Of a DNA stretch of 64,000 nt, positions 18,004-24,959 are shown piece after piece. How positions within the stretch are numbered: the first letter of the stretch is position 1; each line of letters begins with the position of its first letter. Source of the stretch: Ideonella sp. (GTDB taxonomy: Bacteria; Pseudomonadota; Gammaproteobacteria; Burkholderiales; Burkholderiaceae_C); assembly GCA_016721465.1 (NCBI GenBank), contig JADKIA010000009.1, positions 248,001 to 312,000 of the forward strand. The letters run 5' to 3'. The notes beneath the pieces were generated by a model, which was given only the letters and a program-made list of their open reading frames with translations, had not been told where the DNA came from and ran no database searches. The position numbers were made by a program, and so were the translations under genes.

Positions 18004-18735
18004 TCAGTCGGCGCCGACCGACGAATGCCGCATGCGCCGCGGCGCGGTGGAACACAGGTCGCGCAGCGTGCGCTGCACCAACGCCACGGCGTCGGGCGCC
18101 TCCACCGCCATCACCTGGTCCAGCACCCAGCGTTGGTCCTTGGGCGGCAGCGTGGGTTCGAGGCGATGGCCCAGGTAGCGCAGGAAGGCGAAGTCGGGCG
18201 TGAACTCGGCGACGCCGGCCTCGCCGCCGAACTCGGCGTAGTGCCCGTGCAGCTCGTTGAAGAGGTCGATGAAGCGGTCGCGCGGCTGCGGCTGGCCGGC
18301 AGCCGGCGCGCCCATCATGTCGAGCTCGTTGCCTTGCAGCGTGTCGGCCACGTGCAGCACCAGGGCGGTGGTGAAGGCCACGCGGGTGGGGCCGTCGAAG
18401 CGATCGTGCGCCAGGCGATCGGCCACCGCGATCAGGAACACCAGCGTCTCGCGCATGAAGGCGAAGTAGGGCTCGCCGGCATCGATGTCGAAGTGCGCGC
18501 CGCGCATGCGCTTGAGCGCCTGCTGTGCCACGCGCCAGATCGTGAAGCCCATGGCCCCGGCCTGCTGCTCGGGCGTCTTCGGCGCACCGGGCTTGAACCA
18601 GTGCGTCTTGAGGCGAAGCGCTACGGGGCGCTGGGTCAGCGGCGCCCCGCCAGCGGCGGGGCGCCGCGGCCCGGGGGGGGCGGCCGGGGGGGGGAAGCGC
18701 CGCAGGCGCTCCGGGCGGTGGCCATCAATAGCCAC
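18004..18735 (-). CDS. Unrecognised helical protein with ambiguous start
   Basis: The conserved-looking part starts at ALRLKTHWFKPGAPKTPEQQ and is mostly helical (FMRETLVFLIAVADRLAHDRF, FNELHGHYAEFGGEAG). No family is recognised. The frame opens only at GTG 18735, inside the preceding DsrC-like gene, and its first ~35 residues are Pro/Arg/Gly-rich, encoded by C/G homopolymers. A better-placed ATG at 18725 overlaps the upstream TGA (TGATG) but is out of frame with the body. A one-base change in the G8 or G9 tract would connect it. The exact N-terminus is therefore unknown. Confidence 0.55.
   Translation of the reverse strand: MAIDGHRPERLRRFPPPAAPPGPRRPAAGGAPLTQRPVALRLKTHWFKPGAPKTPEQQAGAMGFTIWRVAQQALKRMRGAHFDIDAGEPYFAFMRETLVFLIAVADRLAHDRFDGPTRVAFTTALVLHVADTLQGNELDMMGAPAAGQPQPRDRFIDLFNELHGHYAEFGGEAGVAEFTPDFAFLRYLGHRLEPTLPPKDQRWVLDQVMAVEAPDAVALVQRTLRDLCSTAPRRMRHSSVGAD
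18673..18694. repeat. Paired G8 and G9 homopolymer tracts near a gene start
   Basis: A run of eight G (18673-18680) and one of nine G (18686-18694) are separated by CGGCC. They lie in the first ~60 bases of the gene ending at 18004. Such tracts change length easily by polymerase slippage and are also a common site of sequencing error. Confidence 0.85.
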
Positions 18736-19054
18736 CCTTGCCCAGCGGTTGCGGCAATCCGGCCACCTTGCAGCCTTGCTTGGCGGGGCCGATGGGGAAC
18801 AGGTCGTACAGGCCCTTGCTGTCGATGCCGGGCATCACCTCGGCCAGGCCCTTGAGCATGTTGCGGAAGTTGGGCGTGTGGCCGTGCTCGCGGTACTCGT
18901 CGCGCAGGTAGTTCACCACCGTCCAGTGCGCGTCGGTGAGTGTCAGGCCCTCGGCGGCGGCGATGACGTGGACCACTTCGTCGCTGAAGTCGGGCTCGAC
19001 CAGGTAGCCTTGCTCGTCGGTGTCGAGTTCGGTGCCGTTGACGACATAAGCCAT
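18725..19054 (-). CDS. DsrC/TusE-family protein with only the inner cysteine
   Basis: ATG 19054 follows a good GGAG site; the protein is 109 residues (MAYVVNGTELDTDEQGYLVE). It aligns by eye with DsrC/TusE throughout, including LTLTDAHWTVVNYLRDEYRE and the C-terminal arm GPAKQGCKVAGLPQP. DsrC carries two functional Cys on this arm. Here only the inner one (Cys95) is kept, and the tail ends LGKGGY without the penultimate Cys. This differs from DsrC (two), TusE (outer only) and RspA-type proteins (none). It could carry a persulfide on one Cys but not form the DsrC trisulfide loop. A sulfur-responsive regulatory or carrier role is inference. Confidence 0.85.
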   Translation of the reverse strand: MAYVVNGTELDTDEQGYLVEPDFSDEVVHVIAAAEGLTLTDAHWTVVNYLRDEYREHGHTPNFRNMLKGLAEVMPGIDSKGLYDLFPIGPAKQGCKVAGLPQPLGKGGY

Positions 19055-19095
19055 GGGGCGGATCTCCTGTTCCTGAGGGGGTTGAATCGAGCGGC

Positions 19096-19716
19096 CTAGC
19101 TGCCCACTGCAGCGGCCGACTTGTGCGGGATGAACAGCCCGCAGCCCCAGAGGCGGTGCGGGCCGAGGCCGGATTCGAGCAGGCGCAGCGCATGCGCGGG
19201 CGACAGGCCGTCGAGCATCAGGCTGTAGCCGGGCAGCACGGCCGCGCCGTCGTCGAGGTGCTGCAGGCGACCGCACATGCGTCGCCCGGTGATGCCGAGC
19301 GCGGCCAGCTCGGCATCGATGGCGGCGAGGAACTCGAGTTCGTCGTCGCTGCGGGCGGCCACGACATGGGCGTACAGCGCGCCATGGGGCAGCAGCTCGC
19401 GCGGCCGCGGTGGTCCGTCCAGACGCAGGCGCTGGTCGCCAAGATCGAACTCGGCGCCGGCCAGCACGTCCAGTGCCGCGGCCTGTTCGCGCGGCACGCG
19501 CAAGGTCAGCCGCGAGCGCCGCGACAGCAGCGCCTGTCGGCCGGCCCCGGCCGACACGTTGATGCGGTGCACACCGGCGCCCGGCGTGTCGGCCAGCCAG
19601 GGCAGCCGGGGCGCCAGGGCCTCGGCCAGCGCGCGGCGGTGCTCGCGTGGCAACGCGTCGCCAACCAGCGCGAACGCCACGTCGACCATCGTGGAGCGGG
19701 GCTCGTCCATGGCCAT
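19096..19716 (-). CDS. Cas6/Cmx6-like protein, no CRISPR array present
   Basis: The start ATG 19716 lies 5 nt after the stop of the upstream small gene. The 206-residue protein begins MAMDEPRSTMVDVAFALVGD and has the two-RAMP outline of Cas6-type proteins. The last 30 residues hold a Gly-rich loop with an Arg and a GCG turn (LLESGLGPHRLWGCGLFIPH, then K), which resembles the C-terminal G-loop of the I-MYXAN Cas6/Cmx6 group. There is no cas gene or repeat-spacer array in the window. It is embedded in an operon with a DsrC paralogue, so it may process cellular RNA or have lost RNase activity. The resemblance is from memory of family motifs. Confidence 0.6.
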   Translation of the reverse strand: MAMDEPRSTMVDVAFALVGDALPREHRRALAEALAPRLPWLADTPGAGVHRINVSAGAGRQALLSRRSRLTLRVPREQAAALDVLAGAEFDLGDQRLRLDGPPRPRELLPHGALYAHVVAARSDDELEFLAAIDAELAALGITGRRMCGRLQHLDDGAAVLPGYSLMLDGLSPAHALRLLESGLGPHRLWGCGLFIPHKSAAAVGS

Positions 19717-19720
19717 CGAT

Positions 19721-20005
19721 TCAGCCGCGCGGTTGCGCCTGGGCCCAGTCGAGCAGCGCCTGGCCCCAGGCCTCGGCGGTGATCGGGTCGATGTCGAAGA
19801 TGGTGAAGCGGCTGTTCTCGCGGATGCGGGTGCGCAACAGGCGCATTGGGACACCCAGCTGCGCGCCGCCCTCCGAGAGGGTGTCGCCCGCCTCCGGGCC
19901 GCCGAGCGGCGGGCTGCCCTCGCCATCGAAGTCGATCTGCTGCAGCTCGATCTCCTGCCCGCCCAGCGGCACGCGCAGTTTGGCCAGAGGGGTCAGGCGG
20001 GTCAT
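19721..20005 (-). CDS. Small 94-aa protein, first gene of the dsr-divergent operon
   Basis: ATG 20005 is chosen over the frame opening at 20029 because it fits MTRLTPLAKLRVPLGGQEIE, a clean start. The protein has beta-strand-like segments (EIELQQIDFDGEG, SRFTIFDIDPITAEAWGQAL) and no Cys. No family recognised. It is the promoter-proximal gene of the nine-gene operon divergent from dsrA, with two ATACCC...GGGTA sites 52-91 nt upstream. Its stop lies 5 nt before the Cas6-like start, suggesting the two are made together. Confidence 0.55.
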   Translation of the reverse strand: MTRLTPLAKLRVPLGGQEIELQQIDFDGEGSPPLGGPEAGDTLSEGGAQLGVPMRLLRTRIRENSRFTIFDIDPITAEAWGQALLDWAQAQPRG

Positions 20006-20056
20006 CCGGGATCCTTGTCGATCGAGCATTGAGCCCGCAGTGCCCGATGCGCGTCC

Positions 20057-20096
20057 ATACCCGGTACGGGTGACCGCTCATACCCCTTTCGGGTAG
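20057..20096. promoter_or_regulatory. Two tandem ATACCC-N5-GGGT inverted repeats upstream of dsrA
   Basis: Two copies, ATACCCGGTACGGGTGA (20057) and ATACCCCTTTCGGGTAG (20080), lie 23 bp apart, about two helical turns. They fall between the divergent start of the accessory operon and dsrA (20240). Related 16-bp sites occur at 36357, 46943 and 55441, always in a divergent intergenic region of a sulfur gene. A shared repressor or activator site is inferred. Confidence 0.6.
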
Positions 20097-20239
20097 TGGC
20101 GGCACTGCCCGCAAGGTCTATCGTGGGCTACCCCACCCGAGTGATAGCGCGACACGGTGCGCGCCGCCTACATTCGCCGCCATGCACCCGCTGGCCGCAA
20201 GCCATGGGGTGCCGCCCCAGTACACAGGAGACCCAGCGC

Positions 20240-21538
20240 ATGGCCAAGAAGCCGCACGACACGCCGATGCTCGACGAGCTGGAGAGCGGCCCCTGGCCGA
20301 GCTTCGTCACCGGCCTGAAGCGCCTGGCGAAGGACAAGGACTACATGGTCGACCTGATGGGTCAGCTGGAGACGTCCTACCGCACCCGCAAGGGCTACTG
20401 GAAGGGCGGCACCGTGGGCGTGTTCGGTTACGGCGGCGGCGTGATCCCGCGCTTCACCGAACTGAAGAACGAGGACAACACACCGGTGTTCCCCGATGCC
20501 GCCGAGTTCCACACGCTGCGCATCCAGCCACCGGCGGGCATGCACTACGACACCGCCGTGCTGCGCAAGATGTGCGACATCTGGGAAGAGCACGGCTCCG
20601 GCCTGATCGCCTTCCACGGCCAGTCGGGCGACATCATGTTCCAGGGCGCCAAGACCGACAAGGTGCAGGACGCCTTCGACGCGCTCAACGAGCTGGGCTT
20701 CGACCTGGGCGGCGCCGGACCGGCGGTGCGCACCAGCATGAGCTGCGTGGGCGCCGCACGCTGCGAACAGAGCTGCTACGACGAGGCCCGCGCGCATCGC
20801 CAGGTGATCAACACCTTCCTCGACGACATCCACCGCCCGGCGCTGCCCTACAAGTTCAAGTTCAAGTTCAGCGGCTGCCCCAACGACTGCATGAACTCGA
20901 TCCAGCGTTCGGACATGGCCGTGATCGGCACCTGGCGCGACAACATGCGCACCGATGAGCCGCTGGCGCGCAAGTGGTTCGACAAGCACGGCATGAACGA
21001 GCTGGTCAACGACGTGATCGCCCGATGCCCGACCAAGACCATCCTGCTGAAGGAGATCAAGGATGTGAAGGCCGGCGATCGCATCTCCAGCGTGAAGATC
21101 AGCGACAGCCACGCGCTGGAGATCGACAACAGCAACTGCGTGCGCTGCATGCACTGCATCAACGTGATGACCGGCGCGCTGGCGCATGGCACCGACACCG
21201 GTGCCACCATCCTGATCGGTGGCAAGCGCACGCTGAAGATCGGCGACCTGATGGGCACCGTGGTCATGCCCTTCATGCCGCTGAAGACCGACGAAGACTA
21301 CGAAGCGCTGGTCGAGCTGGGCCAGAAGGTGATCGACTTCTTCGCCGAGAACGCGCTGGAGCACGAGCGCACCGGCGAGATGATCGAGCGCATCGGCCTG
21401 GTCAACTTCCTCGAAGGCATCGGGGTGGAGATCGACGCCAACATGGTGTCCACACCGCGCACCAACCCGTACGTGAACACCGCCGGCTGGGACGACGAGG
21501 TCGCCCGCATCAACGCCAAGAAGCAAGCAGCAGGCTGA
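20240..21538 (+). CDS. dsrA: Reverse-type dissimilatory sulfite reductase, alpha subunit
   Basis: ATG 20240 follows an AGGAG site; 432 residues (MAKKPHDTPMLDELESGPWP). DsrA of the alpha2beta2 enzyme oxidises DsrC-bound or polysulfide sulfur to sulfite in the cytoplasm when run in reverse. The siroheme/4Fe-4S ligands are seen in MSCVGAARCEQSCYDEAR and FSGCPNDCMNSIQ, and an inserted ferredoxin domain in NCVRCMHCINVM. The oxidative direction is inferred from the dsrEFH genes, dsrL and sox genes, which are typical of sulfur oxidisers and not sulfate reducers. First gene of the dsr operon, with two candidate operators 140-180 nt upstream. Confidence 0.97.
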   Translation: MAKKPHDTPMLDELESGPWPSFVTGLKRLAKDKDYMVDLMGQLETSYRTRKGYWKGGTVGVFGYGGGVIPRFTELKNEDNTPVFPDAAEFHTLRIQPPAGMHYDTAVLRKMCDIWEEHGSGLIAFHGQSGDIMFQGAKTDKVQDAFDALNELGFDLGGAGPAVRTSMSCVGAARCEQSCYDEARAHRQVINTFLDDIHRPALPYKFKFKFSGCPNDCMNSIQRSDMAVIGTWRDNMRTDEPLARKWFDKHGMNELVNDVIARCPTKTILLKEIKDVKAGDRISSVKISDSHALEIDNSNCVRCMHCINVMTGALAHGTDTGATILIGGKRTLKIGDLMGTVVMPFMPLKTDEDYEALVELGQKVIDFFAENALEHERTGEMIERIGLVNFLEGIGVEIDANMVSTPRTNPYVNTAGWDDEVARINAKKQAAG

Positions 21539-21556
21539 TCAAAGGAATCGAAGACC

Positions 21557-22624
21557 ATGGCCATGCGACCCCCCATCGAAAGCGGCGTGCCGGACAACAA
21601 GCCCTACCTGCACCCGACGCTGCTGAAGAACTACGGCAACTGGAAATGGCACGACCGGCCCCGGCCCGGCGTGCTGCACCACGTCTCGCACAGTGGCGAC
21701 GAGGTCTGGAGCGTGCGCGCCGGCACGCAGCGGCAGATGGACGTGCACACGATCCGCAAGCTCTGCGACATCGCCGACACCTTCGCAGAAGGCCATGTGC
21801 GCTTCACCATCCGCTCGAACATCGAGTTCATGGTCAGCGACCCGAACAAGGTGGCGCCGCTGATCTCGGCGCTGACCGAAAGCGGATTCCCGGTCGGCGG
21901 CACCGGCAACTCGGTGTCGATGATCGCGCACACCCAGGGCTGGCTGCACTGCGACATCCCGGGCACCGACGCCTCGGGCGCGGTGAAGGCGCTGATGGAC
22001 GACCTGCACGCCGAGTTCATCCGCGAGGACATGCCCAACCGCGTGCACCTGTCCACCAGCTGCTGCGAGATCAACTGCGGCGGCCAGGCCGACATCGCCA
22101 TCATCGTGCAGCACACCAAGCCGCCCAAGATCAACCACGACCTGGTGGCCAACGTCTGCGAGCGGCCCGCCGTGGTGGCGCGCTGCCCGGTGGCGGCCAT
22201 CCGCCCGGCGCTGGTCAATGGCAAGCCCTCGCTCGAAGTCGACGAGAAGAAATGCATCTGCTGCGGCGCCTGCTATCCCCCCTGCCCGCCGATGCAGATC
22301 AACGACCCCGAGCATTCGAAGCTGGCCATCTGGGTGGGCGGCAAGAACAGCAATGCGCGCGGCAAACCCACCTTCATGAAGATGGTGATGTCGGGCCTGC
22401 CGAACAACCCGCCGCGCTGGCCCGAGGTGTCGGCGGTGGTGAAGAAGATCCTCTACACCTACAAGGAAGACGCCCGCTCGTGGGAGCGTTTGTCCGATTG
22501 GGTGGAGCGCATCGGCTGGCCGCGCTTCTTCGAGAAATGCGACCTGCCCTTCACCAAGTACCTGATCGACGACTGGCGCGGCTCGCGGGCCAACCTGAAT
22601 GCGTCGACGCACATCCGCTTCTGA
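21557..22624 (+). CDS. dsrB: Reverse-type dissimilatory sulfite reductase, beta subunit
   Basis: The 355-residue protein starts 18 nt after dsrA. Cofactor-binding Cys are in STSCCEINCGGQADI, and the ferredoxin-like insertion has KKCICCGACYPPCPPMQ. Together with DsrA it forms the catalytic heterotetramer. The C-terminal arm (FTKYLIDDWRGSRANL) is the region that contacts the DsrC partner in known complexes. Length and motif order match oxidative bacterial-type DsrB. Confidence 0.97.
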   Translation: MAMRPPIESGVPDNKPYLHPTLLKNYGNWKWHDRPRPGVLHHVSHSGDEVWSVRAGTQRQMDVHTIRKLCDIADTFAEGHVRFTIRSNIEFMVSDPNKVAPLISALTESGFPVGGTGNSVSMIAHTQGWLHCDIPGTDASGAVKALMDDLHAEFIREDMPNRVHLSTSCCEINCGGQADIAIIVQHTKPPKINHDLVANVCERPAVVARCPVAAIRPALVNGKPSLEVDEKKCICCGACYPPCPPMQINDPEHSKLAIWVGGKNSNARGKPTFMKMVMSGLPNNPPRWPEVSAVVKKILYTYKEDARSWERLSDWVERIGWPRFFEKCDLPFTKYLIDDWRGSRANLNASTHIRF

Positions 22625-22639
22625 TTTGGACGCTGTGAA

Positions 22640-22999
22640 ATGAAGCTAGGTTTGATGGTCAGCGAGGGGCCTTATACGCACCAGGCCAGCGACACCGCGT
22701 ACAACTTCGCCGTGGCCGCGATCGCCAAGGGCCACGAGGTGCAGCGCGTGTTCTTCTACCACGATGGCGTGCTCAATGCGACGCGCCTGACCACGCCGCC
22801 GCAGGACGACCGCCACATCGTCAACCGCTGGTCGGCGTTGAACGCCGATCACAAGGTCGATCTGGTGGTGTGCGTGGCCGCCGCCCAGCGCCGCGGCATC
22901 CAGGAAGAGGTGCTGGCCCCGGGTTTCCGCATCTCGGGCCTGGGTCAGCTGGTCGACTCCGGCATCAAGGCCGATCGTCTCGTGACGTTTGGAGATTGA
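22640..22999 (+). CDS. dsrE: DsrE sulfurtransferase subunit
   Basis: The 119-residue DsrE/TusD family protein has the functional Cys in VDLVVCVAAAQRRGIQEE, the expected position for accepting persulfide sulfur. DsrEFH hexamers pass sulfur to DsrC. Found in sulfur oxidisers that run Dsr in reverse and absent from sulfate reducers, so it is the strongest marker of oxidative direction here. 15 nt after dsrB; the next start follows its stop by 1 nt. Confidence 0.95.
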   Translation: MKLGLMVSEGPYTHQASDTAYNFAVAAIAKGHEVQRVFFYHDGVLNATRLTTPPQDDRHIVNRWSALNADHKVDLVVCVAAAQRRGIQEEVLAPGFRISGLGQLVDSGIKADRLVTFGD

Positions 23000-23000
23000 G

Positions 23001-23363
23001 ATGTCGGTGAAGAAATTCATGTTCGTCAACCGCAAGGCGCCCTACGGCACGATCTACGCGCTGGAGAGCCTGGAGGTGGTGCTGATCACCGCCACCTTCG
23101 ACCAGGACGTGAGCCTGGTCTTCCTCGACGACGGCGTGTACGAGCTGGTCAAGGGCCAGGACACCAAGGCGACCGGCATCAAGAACCACTCCAAGACCTA
23201 CCGCGCGCTCGACGGCTACGACGTCGAGAAGCTGTATGTCGAGCGCGAGTCGATGGACGCGCGGGGCCTGAGCGAGGACGACCTGCTGGTCGACGTGACG
23301 GTGCTGTCCTCGGCCGAGATGGCCGATCTGATGGCCGAGCAGGACGTGGTCCTTTCCTTCTAG
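23001..23363 (+). CDS. dsrF: DsrF sulfurtransferase subunit
   Basis: ATG 23001 (MSVKKFMFVNRKAPYGTIYA) is preferred to a start 12 nt earlier, which would run into the dsrE end. The 120-residue protein has the DsrF/TusC fold, with LEVVLITATFDQDVSLVFL and DLMAEQDVVLSF at the C-terminus. It has no Cys, as in other DsrF proteins, and has a structural role in the DsrEFH heterohexamer. Confidence 0.93.
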   Translation: MSVKKFMFVNRKAPYGTIYALESLEVVLITATFDQDVSLVFLDDGVYELVKGQDTKATGIKNHSKTYRALDGYDVEKLYVERESMDARGLSEDDLLVDVTVLSSAEMADLMAEQDVVLSF

Positions 23364-23385
23364 AGCGAATCCTTTCGAGCGCCCC

Positions 23386-23685
23386 ATGCTGCACATCGTC
23401 AACAAATCTGCCACGCAGACGAACTCCCTCGCCAGCTGTCTGCGCCTGGCCAAGGCCGGGCAGGCCCTGCTGCTGACCGAGGATGCCGTCTACGCCGCCA
23501 CCACCGCAGGAGCTGCCGCTTCCGGCATCGCCGGCGCGGTGAAGCAACTCAAGGTCTATGCCCTGCAGCCCGATGTCGAGGCCCGCGGCATGGCCGGCAA
23601 GCTGGTCGACGGGGTCACGCTGGTGGACTACGCCGGCTTCGTCGACCTCGTGACCGAGCACCCGAACAACCAGTCCTGGCTCTGA
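23386..23685 (+). CDS. dsrH: DsrH sulfurtransferase subunit
   Basis: The 99-residue DsrH/TusB protein starts MLHIVNKSATQTNSLASCLR with its single conserved Cys at about residue 18 and contains LLLTEDAVYAATTA. It completes the DsrEFH complex. The ATG lies 22 nt after dsrF. Confidence 0.93.
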   Translation: MLHIVNKSATQTNSLASCLRLAKAGQALLLTEDAVYAATTAGAAASGIAGAVKQLKVYALQPDVEARGMAGKLVDGVTLVDYAGFVDLVTEHPNNQSWL

Positions 23686-23737
23686 ACGCATTGGCGCTGG
23701 ATCCATTTCCCAGAACTTTCCCGATAGGAGACACCCC

Positions 23738-24070
23738 ATGGGCATCGAAGTCAACGGCACCACCTACGAGACCGACGAAGAAGGCTACCTGCTGAACCTC
23801 GCCGAATGGAACGAGGACATCGGCAAGGTGCTCGCCCAGGGCGAGAACGTCGAGATGACCCCGGCGCACTGGGAGGTGGTGAACTTCCTGCGCGACTACT
23901 ACAACGAGTACCAGATCGCTCCGGCGGTGCGTGTGCTGACCAAGGCCATCGGCAAGCAGCTCGGCCCGGACAAGGGCAACAGCAAGTACCTGTACGAGCT
24001 GTTCCCCTACGGCCCGGCCAAGCAGGCCTGCAAGATCGCGGGCCTACCCAAACCCACCGGCTGCGTCTGA
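23738..24070 (+). CDS. dsrC: DsrC sulfur carrier with both C-terminal cysteines
   Basis: The 110-residue protein (MGIEVNGTTYETDEEGYLLN) ends KQACKIAGLPKPTGCV. Cys98 and Cys109 are the two redox-active residues of true DsrC, which carries sulfur between DsrEFH, DsrAB and DsrMKJOP as persulfide and trisulfide. AGGAGA precedes the ATG. It is one of three DsrC-family proteins in this window; the other two lack one or both of these Cys. A 122-nt palindromic element starts at the base after its stop codon. Confidence 0.97.
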   Translation: MGIEVNGTTYETDEEGYLLNLAEWNEDIGKVLAQGENVEMTPAHWEVVNFLRDYYNEYQIAPAVRVLTKAIGKQLGPDKGNSKYLYELFPYGPAKQACKIAGLPKPTGCV

Positions 24071-24192
24071 AATCTCGCGCATAAACCTACTGCGCCAGCC
24101 GATATCGGGCCTGCGTTGCTCGCCGTACGGGTGTACGGCTGCGCTACTCGACCCAATCTCGGCCGGCTCGCTACGGTTTCTGTCGCGAGATT
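24071..24192. repeat. 122-nt imperfect palindrome between dsrC and dsrM
   Basis: The outer arms AATCTCGCG (24071-24079) and CGCGAGATT (24184-24192) are perfect. A central hairpin pairs GCCGTAC (24122-24128) with GTACGGC (24133-24139) around GGGT. Between them CCGATATCGGG opposes CCCAATCTCGG with two mismatches. The RNA would fold as one long stem. It resembles the dispersed REP/BIME-type elements of Burkholderiales chromosomes, though copies elsewhere cannot be checked here. It may end or attenuate transcription between the dsrABEFHC and dsrMK segments. Confidence 0.8.
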
Positions 24193-24215
24193 CCCCACCT
24201 CACTGAAGGTCAGAG

Positions 24216-24941
24216 ATGCTTTCGCTCGCCTACGCCGCGCTGTTCTACGCCGCCACGGCGATCCTCGTGATCGGTGTGGGGCTGAAGATCCGCAGCTATG
24301 CCAGCACGCCGGCGCCGCTGCTGATCCCCACCACCCCCGCGCCGACGACCACCTCGGGCGTGGCCGTGCGCATGGCGCGCGAGGTGGTGTTCTTCGAAAG
24401 CCTGTTCAAGTCCAACAAGTGGACCTGGCTGTTCGGCTGGATGTTCCATGCCGCCTTGCTGCTGGTGTTGCTGCGCCACGCGCGCTACTTCCAGCAGCCG
24501 GTGTGGGAGCTGATCGTGCTGGTGCAGCCCTTCGGCACCTACGCTGGCTTTGCGATGGTGGCCGGCCTGGCCGGCCTGTGGGCGCGGCGCTTCCTGGTGG
24601 ACCGCGTGCGCTACATCTCCACACCCTCCGATCACCTGCACCTGGCGCTGCTCGTCGCCATCGTCCTGACCGGGCTGGGCATGCGCTTCGTGGCGCACAC
24701 CGACATCGTCGCCGTCAAGGCCTTCATGCTGGGCCTGATGCGGCTGGACATCCAGCCGCTGCCGGCCGACCCGGTGCTGCTGATGCACCTCGCCCTGGTG
24801 GCGCTGCTGATGATCGTGTTCCCCATCAGCAAGCTGCTGCACGCGCCGGGCCTGTTCTTCAGCCCCACGCGCAACCAGGCCGACCGCTCGCGCGAAGCCC
24901 GCCATGTGGCGGCCTGGGCCGCTGCGCTCGACAAGAAGTAG
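24216..24941 (+). CDS. dsrM: DsrM membrane cytochrome b subunit
   Basis: The 241-residue integral membrane protein (NarI-like) has about five hydrophobic segments, starting with LAYAALFYAATAILVIGVGL. His residues suitable for heme b lie in LFGWMFHAALLLVLLRHARY and PVLLMHLALVALLMIVFP. DsrM takes electrons from DsrK to the quinone pool. Start ATG 24216 follows the palindromic element by 23 nt. It precedes dsrK by 18 nt. Confidence 0.92.
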   Translation: MLSLAYAALFYAATAILVIGVGLKIRSYASTPAPLLIPTTPAPTTTSGVAVRMAREVVFFESLFKSNKWTWLFGWMFHAALLLVLLRHARYFQQPVWELIVLVQPFGTYAGFAMVAGLAGLWARRFLVDRVRYISTPSDHLHLALLVAIVLTGLGMRFVAHTDIVAVKAFMLGLMRLDIQPLPADPVLLMHLALVALLMIVFPISKLLHAPGLFFSPTRNQADRSREARHVAAWAAALDKK

Positions 24942-24959
24942 TCCGCCAAAGACGCGACC

